Source of the DNA: Aliidiomarina sedimenti | GTDB lineage: Bacteria > Pseudomonadota > Gammaproteobacteria > Enterobacterales > Alteromonadaceae | DNA: 64,000 bases | NCBI RefSeq assembly: GCF_003986955.1 | Contig: NZ_PIPN01000001.1 | Coordinates: 248,001 to 312,000, forward strand | Direction of reading: 5' to 3' | Shown here: piece after piece, positions 1 through 7,561 of the stretch | Layout of the letters: each line of letters begins with the position of its first letter | Numbering within the stretch: position 1 is the stretch's first letter | Program-made: the position numbers and the translations under genes | Notes under the pieces: generated by a model | Databases searched by the model: none | What the model was told of the DNA's origin: nothing | What the model saw: the letters and a program-made list of their open reading frames with translations, nothing else

Positions 1-2102
1 GCTCTATCGCTGCCACACCTTCGCCCTTTGAAAAGTTATTTGAGCAAGAAGACACGGTTTTTTCCGGCAGAAACTATATTACTGGTCTTTTATGGGCGCT
101 TGAGGGAATCGCTTGGGAGGAAGCTTACTTGAGCCGCACTGCCGTTGCTTTAGCAGAAATAGCATCACATGACCCCGGAGGTAACTGGGCAAACAGTCCT
201 GGCAATTCACTGACAGATATTTTTCTTCCTTGGATGCCGCATACATTAGCGTCAGTTGAGAAACGACAAGCAGCACTTAAGACCATCTGCTTTGAGCAGC
301 CCGAAGTGGCCTGGAGGTTGCTGGAGAGCCTGCTTCCAAAGCAACATTTAACAACTTCAGGTACTCATAAACCGAACTGGAGAAAAACGATACCTGAAGA
401 CTGGAAGAAAGGTGTTACGAATGGAGAGTATTGGGAGCAGTCTCGATTTTGTGCTGAGTTGCTTGTTGAGCAAGCAGGTAGTGATCTCGTCAAACTCACG
501 TCTTTGGTGGGTAACTATGATCATTTGCCACCGCCTGCCTCTGAAGCATTGAGAGATAAGCTAAAATCTGACTATTGCTTAAACCTCCCTGAGCAAGAGC
601 GTATGCCGCTCTGGACGGCATTATGCAAATTGATTGCGCACCACCGCCGTTTTCCTGATGCTAGTTGGTCGTTGGGGGATGAGTATTTGCTTCCAATCGA
701 GGAAATAGGCAGGCAACTTGCGCCCCAAAGTCCAACTCTCCTCCATACACGCCTGTTCTCAGACGCTGATTCTTATCTCTATGAAGGTGATGGGGATTGG
801 GAAGAAGAGCAAGAGAAACTATTCCAAATACGAAAAGCTGCCATAGGGGATATCCTGAGTGAAGGGGGTCTCCCTCTGGTATTAAAGTTTGCTTCGTCGG
901 TTCCTAATGCCCACCTTGTGGGTGACGTTTTGGCGGATATGGATCAACCTGAGTTTGATGCAGAGCTATTACCTGCTTTGTTACGTAAGGCAGATCAAAA
1001 ACTTTGGTCTTTAGTTGCGGCCTACGCATGGCGTCGCAGGTTCATGGGCAACTGGCAGTGGTTTGATGATATTAACAAGGTAGGCTGGGAGCCAAAACAG
1101 ATAGCCTTACTGTTGTGCGCTTTGCCATTTGATAAACATGCCTGGGATAGAGCAGCACAGTTGCTTGGTGAAAACGAAGGTGAGTACTGGAGTATTACAA
1201 GCGCTCATACCTATCAGACAGAGGACGATACCGAATATGCTCTCAGGAAGCTGCTTGAATTCGGACGTCCAAATGCTGTGATAGATGGTCTCAGCAGAGA
1301 CTTATTTAAGAAGAAAGATATAAACACGGACTTAGCGTGTGATGCTCTGTTGTCGCTGGTCCAAACTGAAGAACTTACCCGAGGAATTGACGGGTACCAA
1401 ATCACCAAAATAATTAAAGCTCTTCAAGAGAATGGTGCTACCGATCAAGATAAGCTCTTTCATGTTGAATGGGCATATGTGTCTTTGCTTGACAGGCACA
1501 GTGATGGTTCCCCTATCACCTTGGAAAATAGGCTAGCTTCCGACCCCCATTTTTTCTGTGAACTTATTCAAATTATCTATCGTGCTGAGGGTGCTGAGCC
1601 AGAAGAGCCTTCGGAACAGCGTCGAAATATTGCCACTAACGCATACCGCTTACTTTCTACGTGGCAAGTTATCCCCGGTTCTCAAGCGGGCGGTGAGTTT
1701 GAGCCAGATGTATTTACGGAATGGCTGACTGCTATGGAAAAGATAGTCAAAGCCTCGGGGCACCATGATGTTGCGATGATTCAACTTGGTGATGTGCTCG
1801 TTAATGCACCAGAGGGGCCGGATGGTTTATGGATTCATCCTGTGATTGCAGAAGCAATGAATAGCAGAGCGCGCACTAGCCTCCGCGATGGATATAGCAC
1901 AGGTATTTTCAACTCTCGAGGAGCCCACACAGTTGACCCAGAAGCTAAGCCTGAGAGAGCACTGGCCGAAAAATACAGGCAACGAGCCGATCAGGTTGAA
2001 AATGCTGGATACCAACGATTAGCAACTACCTTGAGGGGTGTAGCCGATAGTTATGACCGAGATGCTGAACGAATCATTTCTCGCGGTGGTATTCCATATT
2101 GA
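1..2102 (+). CDS. C-terminal part of a large helical-repeat protein (5' end outside window)
   Basis: The reading frame is open from base 3 with no stop before it, so the gene starts to the left of the window. The first possible internal start (TTG at 129) lies inside a clearly coding stretch (GLLWALEGIAWEEAYLSR) and is not a real start. About 700 residues are visible. They are mostly alpha-helical with many Trp and Leu-rich segments, consistent with solenoid repeats, and no catalytic motif or membrane segment was found. Similar C-terminal regions (DPGGNW, FLPWMPHT, WEQ motifs), as I recall them, occur at the end of very long proteins whose N-termini carry an enzyme or STAND-type NTPase domain, some in defence loci. 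That link is inference. The gene is followed by an attC-like site, so it may be the last gene of an oversized cassette. Composition is AT-richer than the housekeeping genes. Confidence 0.6.
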   Translation, partial: SIAATPSPFEKLFEQEDTVFSGRNYITGLLWALEGIAWEEAYLSRTAVALAEIASHDPGGNWANSPGNSLTDIFLPWMPHTLASVEKRQAALKTICFEQPEVAWRLLESLLPKQHLTTSGTHKPNWRKTIPEDWKKGVTNGEYWEQSRFCAELLVEQAGSDLVKLTSLVGNYDHLPPPASEALRDKLKSDYCLNLPEQERMPLWTALCKLIAHHRRFPDASWSLGDEYLLPIEEIGRQLAPQSPTLLHTRLFSDADSYLYEGDGDWEEEQEKLFQIRKAAIGDILSEGGLPLVLKFASSVPNAHLVGDVLADMDQPEFDAELLPALLRKADQKLWSLVAAYAWRRRFMGNWQWFDDINKVGWEPKQIALLLCALPFDKHAWDRAAQLLGENEGEYWSITSAHTYQTEDDTEYALRKLLEFGRPNAVIDGLSRDLFKKKDINTDLACDALLSLVQTEELTRGIDGYQITKIIKALQENGATDQDKLFHVEWAYVSLLDRHSDGSPITLENRLASDPHFFCELIQIIYRAEGAEPEEPSEQRRNIATNAYRLLSTWQVIPGSQAGGEFEPDVFTEWLTAMEKIVKASGHHDVAMIQLGDVLVNAPEGPDGLWIHPVIAEAMNSRARTSLRDGYSTGIFNSRGAHTVDPEAKPERALAEKYRQRADQVENAGYQRLATTLRGVADSYDRDAERIISRGGIPY

Positions 2103-2108
2103 GGAACC

Positions 2109-2180
2109 GTATAACAAGCCACTGCACTCGGAAATTTTACTCGTTTTGCTCCTAAAATTCTGGTGAGTGGAGCGTTAGGC
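2109..2180 (+). repeat. attC-like recombination site (72 bp)
   Basis: The left core GTATAAC (consensus RYYYAAC, one mismatch) is followed by AAGCCACTGCACTC. The right end is GAGTGGAGC followed by a perfect GTTAGGC core. The middle forms an inverted repeat (AAATTTTA ... TAAAATT) around a T-rich loop, so the whole site folds as one imperfect hairpin, as integron attC sites do. It starts 6 bases after the preceding stop codon and ends 15 bases before the next start. Confidence 0.75.
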
Positions 2181-2195
2181 ATTCAAGGAGGAAAG

Positions 2196-2642
2196 ATGCA
2201 TTCTGCAAATAATAAGTACCTTCTGGCTGCGGCAATATGTTGTTTTGCGGCCGCGTTTGCTCATTTGGGCTGCATAGTATTTGGTGGCGATTGGTATCGT
2301 TTCTTTGGTGCAGGTGAGCAAATGGCTCGGATGGCGGAGGAAGGGCTTTGGTATCCGACAATTATAACCGCTGTCATTGTCTTGGTGCTTTTGGTTTGGG
2401 GGCTTTATGGCCTGTCGGGTGCGGGTGCAATCAAACGTTTACCTCTGACAAAACCAGCGTTAATAGTCATAACCAGTATATTTTTACTGCGTGGCGTTTC
2501 CTTCGTCGGATTAATGCCAATGTTTCCAGAAAACAGCCTGACGTTTTGGTTAATTAGTTCTGGTATATGCTTGTTTATTGGCGGCCTTTTTGTTGTAGGT
2601 ACTTGGCAGCAATGGTCAGTTTTAGGCGGCAAAAATGCCTGA
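2196..2642 (+). CDS. small integral membrane protein (4 TM), cassette gene
   Basis: 148 residues with four hydrophobic helices, at roughly 6-28, 51-73, 84-104 and 113-133. No enzymatic motif is visible. The central HLGCIVFGGDWYRFFGAGEQ segment recalls a conserved family of small inner-membrane proteins of unknown function. The ATG at 2196 was chosen because AAGGAGG lies just upstream. The in-frame alternative at 2163 would fall inside the attC-like site. The stop codon is embedded in the next attC-like site, as is usual for gene cassettes. Function unknown. Confidence 0.7.
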   Translation: MHSANNKYLLAAAICCFAAAFAHLGCIVFGGDWYRFFGAGEQMARMAEEGLWYPTIITAVIVLVLLVWGLYGLSGAGAIKRLPLTKPALIVITSIFLLRGVSFVGLMPMFPENSLTFWLISSGICLFIGGLFVVGTWQQWSVLGGKNA

Positions 2643-2689
2643 CAAAGCACAGCACTCGCGGCTTGCCGCCCGTGTACTTGGGGTTAGGA
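2637..2689 (+). repeat. attC-like recombination site (53 bp)
   Basis: Left core GCCTGAC overlaps the preceding stop codon and the right end is GGGTTAGGA. The centre is a GCGGC-TT-GCCGC hairpin extended by CACT/GTGT pairing. Both cores deviate by one base from the integron consensus, so this may be a degenerate site. Confidence 0.55.
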
Positions 2690-2695
2690 ATTAGT

Positions 2696-3352
2696 ATGAG
2701 ACTTTACCATTTTCTCAATGAACAATTTGGCCTAGAGGACATTCGAAAGCGCCGTCTGAAAGTTGCCAGAATTGATGAACTGAATGACCCCTTTGAGTTT
2801 GCCGGAGTTAACTTTAAAGACAGGCCGCTACGTGATGCTTTTCGGAAAATGAAAAGAGAAATTTCGCAAAATAGCGGCCTCCTCTGCTTCAGCACCAAAT
2901 GGAGCAACCCGGTAATCTGGAGCCACTACGCAGATAGACATAGAGGCCTTTGTCTGGGTTTTGATGTGGCCGATATGTCCGTAGGTCCGGTTTCTTACTC
3001 AGGAAGGCGCCTCGCCGTAGAGCTTGATAGCCTACGAACACCTCGTGATTTGTCGGAGGAGTATGTCAGAAAGATACTTTTCACCAAGTATGCGCATTGG
3101 AGGTACGAGAATGAATATCGAGGCTTCGTTACTCTTGATGAAGTAGATGAGGCCACTGGCCTGTATTTCGTTGAATTCTCGGAACGCTTAATTCTTAGGC
3201 AAGTAATAATCGGTGCTGAATCAGCTATATCCAGGAAGAGTCTTTCTGAAGCATTAGGGGAGGAGCTGCAAGATGTTGAACAGATCAAGGCACGATTGGC
3301 ATTCAAATCATTCTCTGTTGTTCCTCAGAGAAGTAGCAAGCTCTGGCCCTAA
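2696..3352 (+). CDS. DUF2971 family protein (cassette gene)
   Basis: 218 residues. The DUF2971 signature elements appear in order: LYHFLNEQF at the start, the LNDPFEF motif near residue 30, GLLCFSTKWSNPVIWSHYAD near 65-85 followed by HRGLCLGFDV, and a YENEYRGF motif near 140. The family is of unknown biochemical function and is common in accessory islands. The ATG at 2696 was chosen because the attC-like site ends 7 bases before it; the longer reading from 2567 would overlap the previous gene. The gene ends inside the next attC-like site. A second, divergent member lies at 10812-11672. Confidence 0.75.
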   Translation: MRLYHFLNEQFGLEDIRKRRLKVARIDELNDPFEFAGVNFKDRPLRDAFRKMKREISQNSGLLCFSTKWSNPVIWSHYADRHRGLCLGFDVADMSVGPVSYSGRRLAVELDSLRTPRDLSEEYVRKILFTKYAHWRYENEYRGFVTLDEVDEATGLYFVEFSERLILRQVIIGAESAISRKSLSEALGEELQDVEQIKARLAFKSFSVVPQRSSKLWP

Positions 3353-3454
3353 CAATCTCAGTCACAGCGACAGCTTTCCATCGCGGCTTTGCCCTCATTT
3401 TGTCGCCGCTGCGCTCAGCGTTTTCAAAGCTAGACAACAGTTTGGCAGTTATGA
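3347..3454 (+). repeat. attC-like recombination site (108 bp, degenerate)
   Basis: The left core CCCTAAC includes the stop codon of the DUF2971 gene and the right end is GGCAGTTATGAG, whose outer bases miss the GTTRRRY consensus. CGACAGC and GCCGCTG-type segments in between allow partial hairpin pairing. The size and place between two cassette-type genes fit attC, but the match is weaker than at 2109 or 22758. Confidence 0.45.
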
Positions 3455-3463
3455 GAATCAAAA

Positions 3464-3886
3464 ATGATACGTGAATATATTACTTCAGATATGGATAGTG
3501 TTTTGAGTATCTGGCTTGAATCCTCGGTTAAGGCGCACGACTTTGTTGAGCGTGCGTTCTGGGAATCCAGACTGGATGATATGAGAAGTATTTATATACC
3601 AAACTCGGAAACTTATGTGTATGAATCGGACAGTGAAGTAAAAGGTTTCTTCTCATTGCACGATGACACGTTGGCGGCTATTTTCGTGGCTCCTGGTTGC
3701 CAGGGCGAGGGGATAGGCCAGAAGCTGATAGCAAAGGTCAAATCGCTTCGTCAGCATATTAGATTGAATGTTTATAAAGAGAATCAAAAGACCGTGGCAT
3801 TTTATAAGCGCTGTGGCTTTCGCGAAGTATTGGAAAGAAAAGACCCGCATACAAGCCACCTTGAGTTGGTGATGGAGTTCAACTGA
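3464..3886 (+). CDS. GNAT family N-acetyltransferase (YjaB-like)
   Basis: 140 residues forming a complete GNAT fold. It begins MIREYITSDMDSVLSIWLES, typical of the YjaB/YiaC-like subgroup. Motif A with the acetyl-CoA pyrophosphate loop is VAPGCQGEGIGQKLI at about 77-91, and motif B is NQKTVAFYKRCGF at about 107-119. It should transfer an acetyl group from acetyl-CoA to an amine; the substrate (protein lysine, small molecule or antibiotic) cannot be read from the sequence. GNAT genes are among the commonest integron cassette genes, and this one follows an attC-like site. Confidence 0.8.
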   Translation: MIREYITSDMDSVLSIWLESSVKAHDFVERAFWESRLDDMRSIYIPNSETYVYESDSEVKGFFSLHDDTLAAIFVAPGCQGEGIGQKLIAKVKSLRQHIRLNVYKENQKTVAFYKRCGFREVLERKDPHTSHLELVMEFN

Positions 3887-3909
3887 ACCAGTTCAGTTAG
3901 CAGGAGCAT

Positions 3910-4818
3910 TCACTTAGCAGCAATAGAAGCGCCGGCATACTGGCTTGGCGTCTGGCCCAGCCGCTTTTTAAACGCGACACTGAAGGTGCTCGACGAGCCG
4001 TAGCCTACCAAGTGGGCGATTTCAGCGATTGGTAAGTCCCCTTGTTGCAGCAGGGCTTTTGCCAGCTCCATACGCCAGCTGACGACATAGTCCATTGGCG
4101 TCATGCCGAGGGTGCTGGTAAAACGTTGAAAGAATGCAGAGCGGGACAGGGCAGCGAGTCTGGCTAGCTGAACAACCGTCCATGAGTGCGCAACATCAGC
4201 GTGAATGGCCTGCAATGCCCGCGCCAGGCGCTTATCGCCGAGACCCCGCAACAGGCCGGGTGGTGCGCTGTCGGATGTGGTTGCTCGCATTGCTTCGATC
4301 AACAGTATTTCTGCCAGCCGTGAGAGCATGTAGTCGCTGCCTGGTTGGTCGTTGGCGGTTTCTTCTGCTACCAACTGCACCAGCTGCAACAGTCTGCTTG
4401 AATCTTGTACGTGGATCACGCCCGGCAACATGCCCACCAATAAATCCGGGTTGGCGCAATTAAACTGAAATGACCCTCCTAATGACCGCATATCGGCAGC
4501 ACCGCTTTGCTCACCATAACGCAGCTCGTCTTTTCGTCCTGCCACGGCGTTAGGGTCCAGGAGCACCGGCGGTGCCGGGGTGAAGCTTGAAATCATAAAG
4601 CCCGGTGTCGCGGGCAGCAAGATGAAGTCGCCGGCATTGATGGTGATAGGTTCATGGCCGTCGACCGTTAGCAGGCAGCTGCCTTCGAGCATGATGCAGA
4701 AACTGGGTAGGCCGAACTCCGAGTAGCGAACAGCCCAGTCGCCACGACCGCTAATAATGTTGGCTAACAGGGCCTGAGGCTGAAGGAATTTAACGACTTC
4801 GGATAAAGGATCAGACAT
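3910..4818 (-). CDS. AraC family transcriptional regulator (cupin_6 type)
   Basis: 302 residues. The N-terminal cupin-type sensing domain covers about 1-190 (ITINAGDFILLPATPGF). The C-terminal double helix-turn-helix covers about 205-300, with the first helix pair at LARLAALSRSAFFQRF and the second at IAEIAHLVGYGSSSTF, followed by the typical FKKRLGQTPSQY ending. It is transcribed divergently from the SDR gene at 4921. This arrangement, seen in many proteobacteria, suggests that it controls that oxidoreductase and itself. Direct repeats of ATGGACT 21 bp apart sit just in front of its start. Confidence 0.85.
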   Translation of the reverse strand: MSDPLSEVVKFLQPQALLANIISGRGDWAVRYSEFGLPSFCIMLEGSCLLTVDGHEPITINAGDFILLPATPGFMISSFTPAPPVLLDPNAVAGRKDELRYGEQSGAADMRSLGGSFQFNCANPDLLVGMLPGVIHVQDSSRLLQLVQLVAEETANDQPGSDYMLSRLAEILLIEAMRATTSDSAPPGLLRGLGDKRLARALQAIHADVAHSWTVVQLARLAALSRSAFFQRFTSTLGMTPMDYVVSWRMELAKALLQQGDLPIAEIAHLVGYGSSSTFSVAFKKRLGQTPSQYAGASIAAK

Positions 4819-4820
4819 AA

Positions 4821-4848
4821 ATGGACTATCTCTAAAATTATATGGACT
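4821..4848. promoter_or_regulatory. putative AraC-type operator (21-bp spaced direct repeats)
   Basis: ATGGACT occurs at 4821-4827 and again at 4842-4848, in the same orientation and exactly 21 bp apart. Two direct half-sites two helical turns apart is the usual layout for AraC-family dimers. The site lies in the divergent promoter region between the regulator and the SDR gene. Confidence 0.45.
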
Positions 4849-4920
4849 TTACATTAGCAAAAGTTCTTAAAGGCTGAATTATAGTTCACTCCAGGTCAAC
4901 CACTATGAACGGAGTAAATT

Positions 4921-5664
4921 ATGAAAACAGTACTTATCACTGGCTGCTCGTCTGGCTACGGTTTAGAAACTGCACGCTATTTTCTAGCCCGGGGCTGGAA
5001 TGTCATCGCCACCATGCGTAACCCTGCTATCAACGTTTTGCCGCAGTCCGCTAACCTTAAGGTGCTCGCGCTGGATGTTACCCAGCCCGACAGTATTGCC
5101 CAGGCTTTGAGCGACAGCGGGCCCATCGATGCGCTGGTCAACAACGCTGGCATTGGTCTGTTCGGTGCGTTTGAGGCGACGCCCATGAGCACGGTGCGCG
5201 AGGTATTCGAAACCAACACCTTTGGCGTGATGAACATGTGTCAGGCGGTCATTCCGCAGTTTCGCAGTAAAGGGGCGGGCACTATCGTGAATGTCACCTC
5301 CAGTACAACCCTGGCGCCGTTTCCGCTGGTAGCGGGTTATACCGCCAGCAAGACGGCGGTCGAGGGCTTTACCGAATCGCTGGAGCACGAGCTGAAGTTT
5401 CTGGGTATCCGGGTCAAACTGGTGGAACCTGGTTACGGGCCTTCGACCAGTTTTACAGCGAATGGTCAGGAGCGTATGCAGGGGCTTATTCCAGAGGCTT
5501 ACGAGCCGTTTGCGCAGGCCGTGTTTAGCGGCATGTCGACGCTAAGCGCAGTCACCCAGGCAACCGACGTGGCCGACGTGGTTTGGCGCGCTGCCAACGA
5601 TGAGTCCGGCCAACTGCATTTTCCTGCCGGAGCCGACGCCGTCGCGCTGGCAGATAAAAAGTAA
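4921..5664 (+). CDS. short-chain dehydrogenase/reductase (SDR)
   Basis: 247 residues with a classical SDR Rossmann fold. The cofactor motif TGCSSGYG is at about 7-14, the structural NNAG at about 73-76, a Ser in NVTSSTT at about 125-131 and the catalytic YTASK at about 140-144. It should reduce or oxidise a carbonyl or alcohol with NAD(P)(H); the absence of an acidic residue right after the second beta strand and the Arg in TMRNP suggest NADP(H). Substrate unknown. It is divergent from the AraC gene at 3910 and probably under its control. Confidence 0.85.
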   Translation: MKTVLITGCSSGYGLETARYFLARGWNVIATMRNPAINVLPQSANLKVLALDVTQPDSIAQALSDSGPIDALVNNAGIGLFGAFEATPMSTVREVFETNTFGVMNMCQAVIPQFRSKGAGTIVNVTSSTTLAPFPLVAGYTASKTAVEGFTESLEHELKFLGIRVKLVEPGYGPSTSFTANGQERMQGLIPEAYEPFAQAVFSGMSTLSAVTQATDVADVVWRAANDESGQLHFPAGADAVALADKK

Positions 5665-5683
5665 CAGAGGCCTCCATGACCGT

Positions 5684-5778
5684 TCAATCCTCAATCCTGG
5701 CGGTTGAGGATTGAATTCCTGCCATTCAGGAAATCCTTTGTTGTAAGCCATTACCCGCTGGGCTAGCTTAGCGGGTAA
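5684..5778. repeat. three consecutive hairpins between SDR and kinase genes
   Basis: Three perfect inverted repeats follow each other: TCAATCCTCAA (5684-5694) with TTGAGGATTGA (5704-5714); TTCCTG (5716-5721) with CAGGAA (5727-5732); TTACCCGCT (5751-5759) with AGCGGGTAA (5770-5778). None is followed by a clear T-tract. The first may still terminate SDR transcription; the last sits 19 bases before the kinase start. Confidence 0.6.
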
Positions 5779-5797
5779 ATCACTCCATGTATTTTCT

Positions 5798-6841
5798 ATG
5801 AATTTGAATTTTTATTTTAATAACAGAGAAAAGCTTTTTATCTCGGCGCTGTTGCTGCTTTTGTATCTTATTCCGGCAGGTCTGGAGTGGCTGCAGTTAG
5901 AGAAAGAGCAGCTGTCGCGGATTCTAATTAGCCTGCCCATTTGGCTGACGTTCTTTTTCATTGGGCCATTCTGGCTGTTTTACCTTCTGCAAAAGGTGAA
6001 GCCGGTAGCTAACTTCAACGTTGTCGCGCAAGGTGTTGTGTATGTGCTGATGATGTTTGCCGGGGCGCACATGGTTAGCAGATTACACCTTCTGGCGTTT
6101 CCGCAGTACCAGTTTCCACTGGAAGAGCAATTTGTGTCGGCGTTGCTGTGGGGTGTGTTTATCTTCTCGATGACCCACATGTACCTGTTGTATCAGCGTT
6201 TTTTGTCAGAGCAGAAGCTGCGCAAAGAAGCGCAGTGGGCGGACTTAACCAACCGGCTTAACCCGCATTTTCTGTTCAATTCGCTCAATACTATCTCGGC
6301 GTTGATTTATTCGTCGCCACAAAAAGCCGACGACGTATTGCACAAACTTGCCGACATTTTGCGTTACTCGGTTGATCAGCAAAAAGAATGGGTGTCGCTG
6401 GATCAGGAGCTGAGTATTTGCCGAACCTATCTGGCGATCGAGCAAGCGCGTTTTACTGACAACCTGGTGATCGATTGGCAGCTCGACGAGTCGCTCAACC
6501 CCGCGTTGTACAAAGTTCCGCCGTTATTGCTGCAACCCCTGATTGAAAATGTGGTGAAGCATGTGAAGCGCCGGCCTATTGAGCTGACTATTAGTGTGTA
6601 TACAGAGAAGAGTGTGCATGCAAAGAAGGGTGTCCATGCAGATAGGGGCAGCCTTATCTTCCTGGTTTGCGACAACGGGGACGGCTTCAATGAATCGGTG
6701 CTAAGCGAGCAGGAACAACAAGGGCAGGGGCTCGATATTGTGAAGAAACGGGTGGCTATTGCGGGTGGTAGCATGACGCTCTCCAACCAGGATCAGACTA
6801 AAGGAGGGGCGGTTTGCAAAATCAGCCTGCCAATACATTGA
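5798..6841 (+). CDS. LytS/YehU-type membrane sensor histidine kinase
   Basis: 347 residues. Four membrane helices lie in the first 135 residues, then a His_kinase domain with the phosphoacceptor motif NPHFLFNSLNTISALI near 155-170, and an HATPase_c domain with N-box LIENVVKH near 247 and DNGDGF near 292. It autophosphorylates and passes phosphate to the LytTR regulator that overlaps its stop by one base (TGATG). Between the N-box and the DNGDG motif the domain carries a threefold 18-bp tandem repeat (VYTEKS, VHAKKG, VHADRG), an unusual insertion in an ATP-binding domain. Confidence 0.85.
   Translation: MNLNFYFNNREKLFISALLLLLYLIPAGLEWLQLEKEQLSRILISLPIWLTFFFIGPFWLFYLLQKVKPVANFNVVAQGVVYVLMMFAGAHMVSRLHLLAFPQYQFPLEEQFVSALLWGVFIFSMTHMYLLYQRFLSEQKLRKEAQWADLTNRLNPHFLFNSLNTISALIYSSPQKADDVLHKLADILRYSVDQQKEWVSLDQELSICRTYLAIEQARFTDNLVIDWQLDESLNPALYKVPPLLLQPLIENVVKHVKRRPIELTISVYTEKSVHAKKGVHADRGSLIFLVCDNGDGFNESVLSEQEQQGQGLDIVKKRVAIAGGSMTLSNQDQTKGGAVCKISLPIH
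6596..6649 (+). repeat. 3 x 18-bp degenerate tandem repeat inside kinase gene
   Basis: Three units start at 6596, 6614 and 6632. Each begins GTG or GTC, then TATAC or CATGC, then an A/G-rich tail. They encode three related hexapeptides, VYTEKS-VHAKKG-VHADRG. In-frame units of this length can expand or contract without breaking the gene. Confidence 0.6.
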
Positions 6842-7536
6842 TGCGCGTGATCATTGTTGAAGACGAAGCGCCGGCACGATTAAAGCTGAATATGCAGTTG
6901 CAGCAGCTTGACGGCGTGTCGGTTATCGCGGAATGTGATGATGCGGTGAACGCAATAAGCGAGATTAATGCGCTAAAACCCGACCTTGTATTCATAGATA
7001 TCGAGCTTGGCCAGTTATCGGGCTTTGATGTGCTTGAGGCGATCAGCCAGCCATGCCATGTGATCTTTACCACTGCGTATAGCCAGTATGCGGTGAAAGC
7101 GTTTGAAAAACGCGCCCTTGATTACCTGTTGAAGCCCTTTGATCTTAACCGTTTGCGCGAGGCACTGGTGCGCGTCGTGATGCCCTATGAGCAACGCTCA
7201 GATGAAAGTTCTGATCAGCTAATTGCCAAAGCGGGCGACAAAATGAATGTACTACAGGCATCGGATATCTTCTTTGTCAGCTCTGTTCAGGGCATTTCGG
7301 TGGCGCAGTGTCTGGAGCGGGATTATCACCTCGATCTGAGTCTGGAAGCGCTGTCTAACCAGCTGCCTTCAGCATTTTTACGCGTGCACCGCAACTGCAT
7401 CGTCAACACCAAACTCATTAGCCAGATAGAGAAGTGGCACAACGGCACCTTTCTGCTGCGTTTTAAAGACTTAAGGGCCACCGTTACCACCAGCCGAAGT
7501 GGTGCTGTGGCGATTAAAAAGTACTTCAGGCTTTAA
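6841..7536 (+). CDS. LytTR family response regulator
   Basis: 231 residues. The receiver domain starts MRVIIVEDEAPAR, has the phosphoacceptor Asp in LVFIDIELG near 56 and the switch Lys in YLLKPF near 105. A C-terminal LytTR DNA-binding domain covers about 130-231, with FLRVHRNCIVN near 185. The ATG at 6841 overlaps the kinase TGA by one base, indicating translational coupling. Together they form an AlgR/LytR-type two-component system. A likely target is the amidohydrolase gene 25 bases downstream, but no LytTR site was identified. Confidence 0.88.
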   Translation: MRVIIVEDEAPARLKLNMQLQQLDGVSVIAECDDAVNAISEINALKPDLVFIDIELGQLSGFDVLEAISQPCHVIFTTAYSQYAVKAFEKRALDYLLKPFDLNRLREALVRVVMPYEQRSDESSDQLIAKAGDKMNVLQASDIFFVSSVQGISVAQCLERDYHLDLSLEALSNQLPSAFLRVHRNCIVNTKLISQIEKWHNGTFLLRFKDLRATVTTSRSGAVAIKKYFRL

Positions 7537-7561
7537 GCAACACCACAACAAGGAAAATCAG

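Noticed and set aside
3883-3896. Perfect palindrome CTGAAC-CA-GTTCAG followed by TTAG after the GNAT gene, possibly a collapsed attC
   Set aside because: Only 14 bases, no proper right core, and a 2-base loop; could be chance or part of a terminator.
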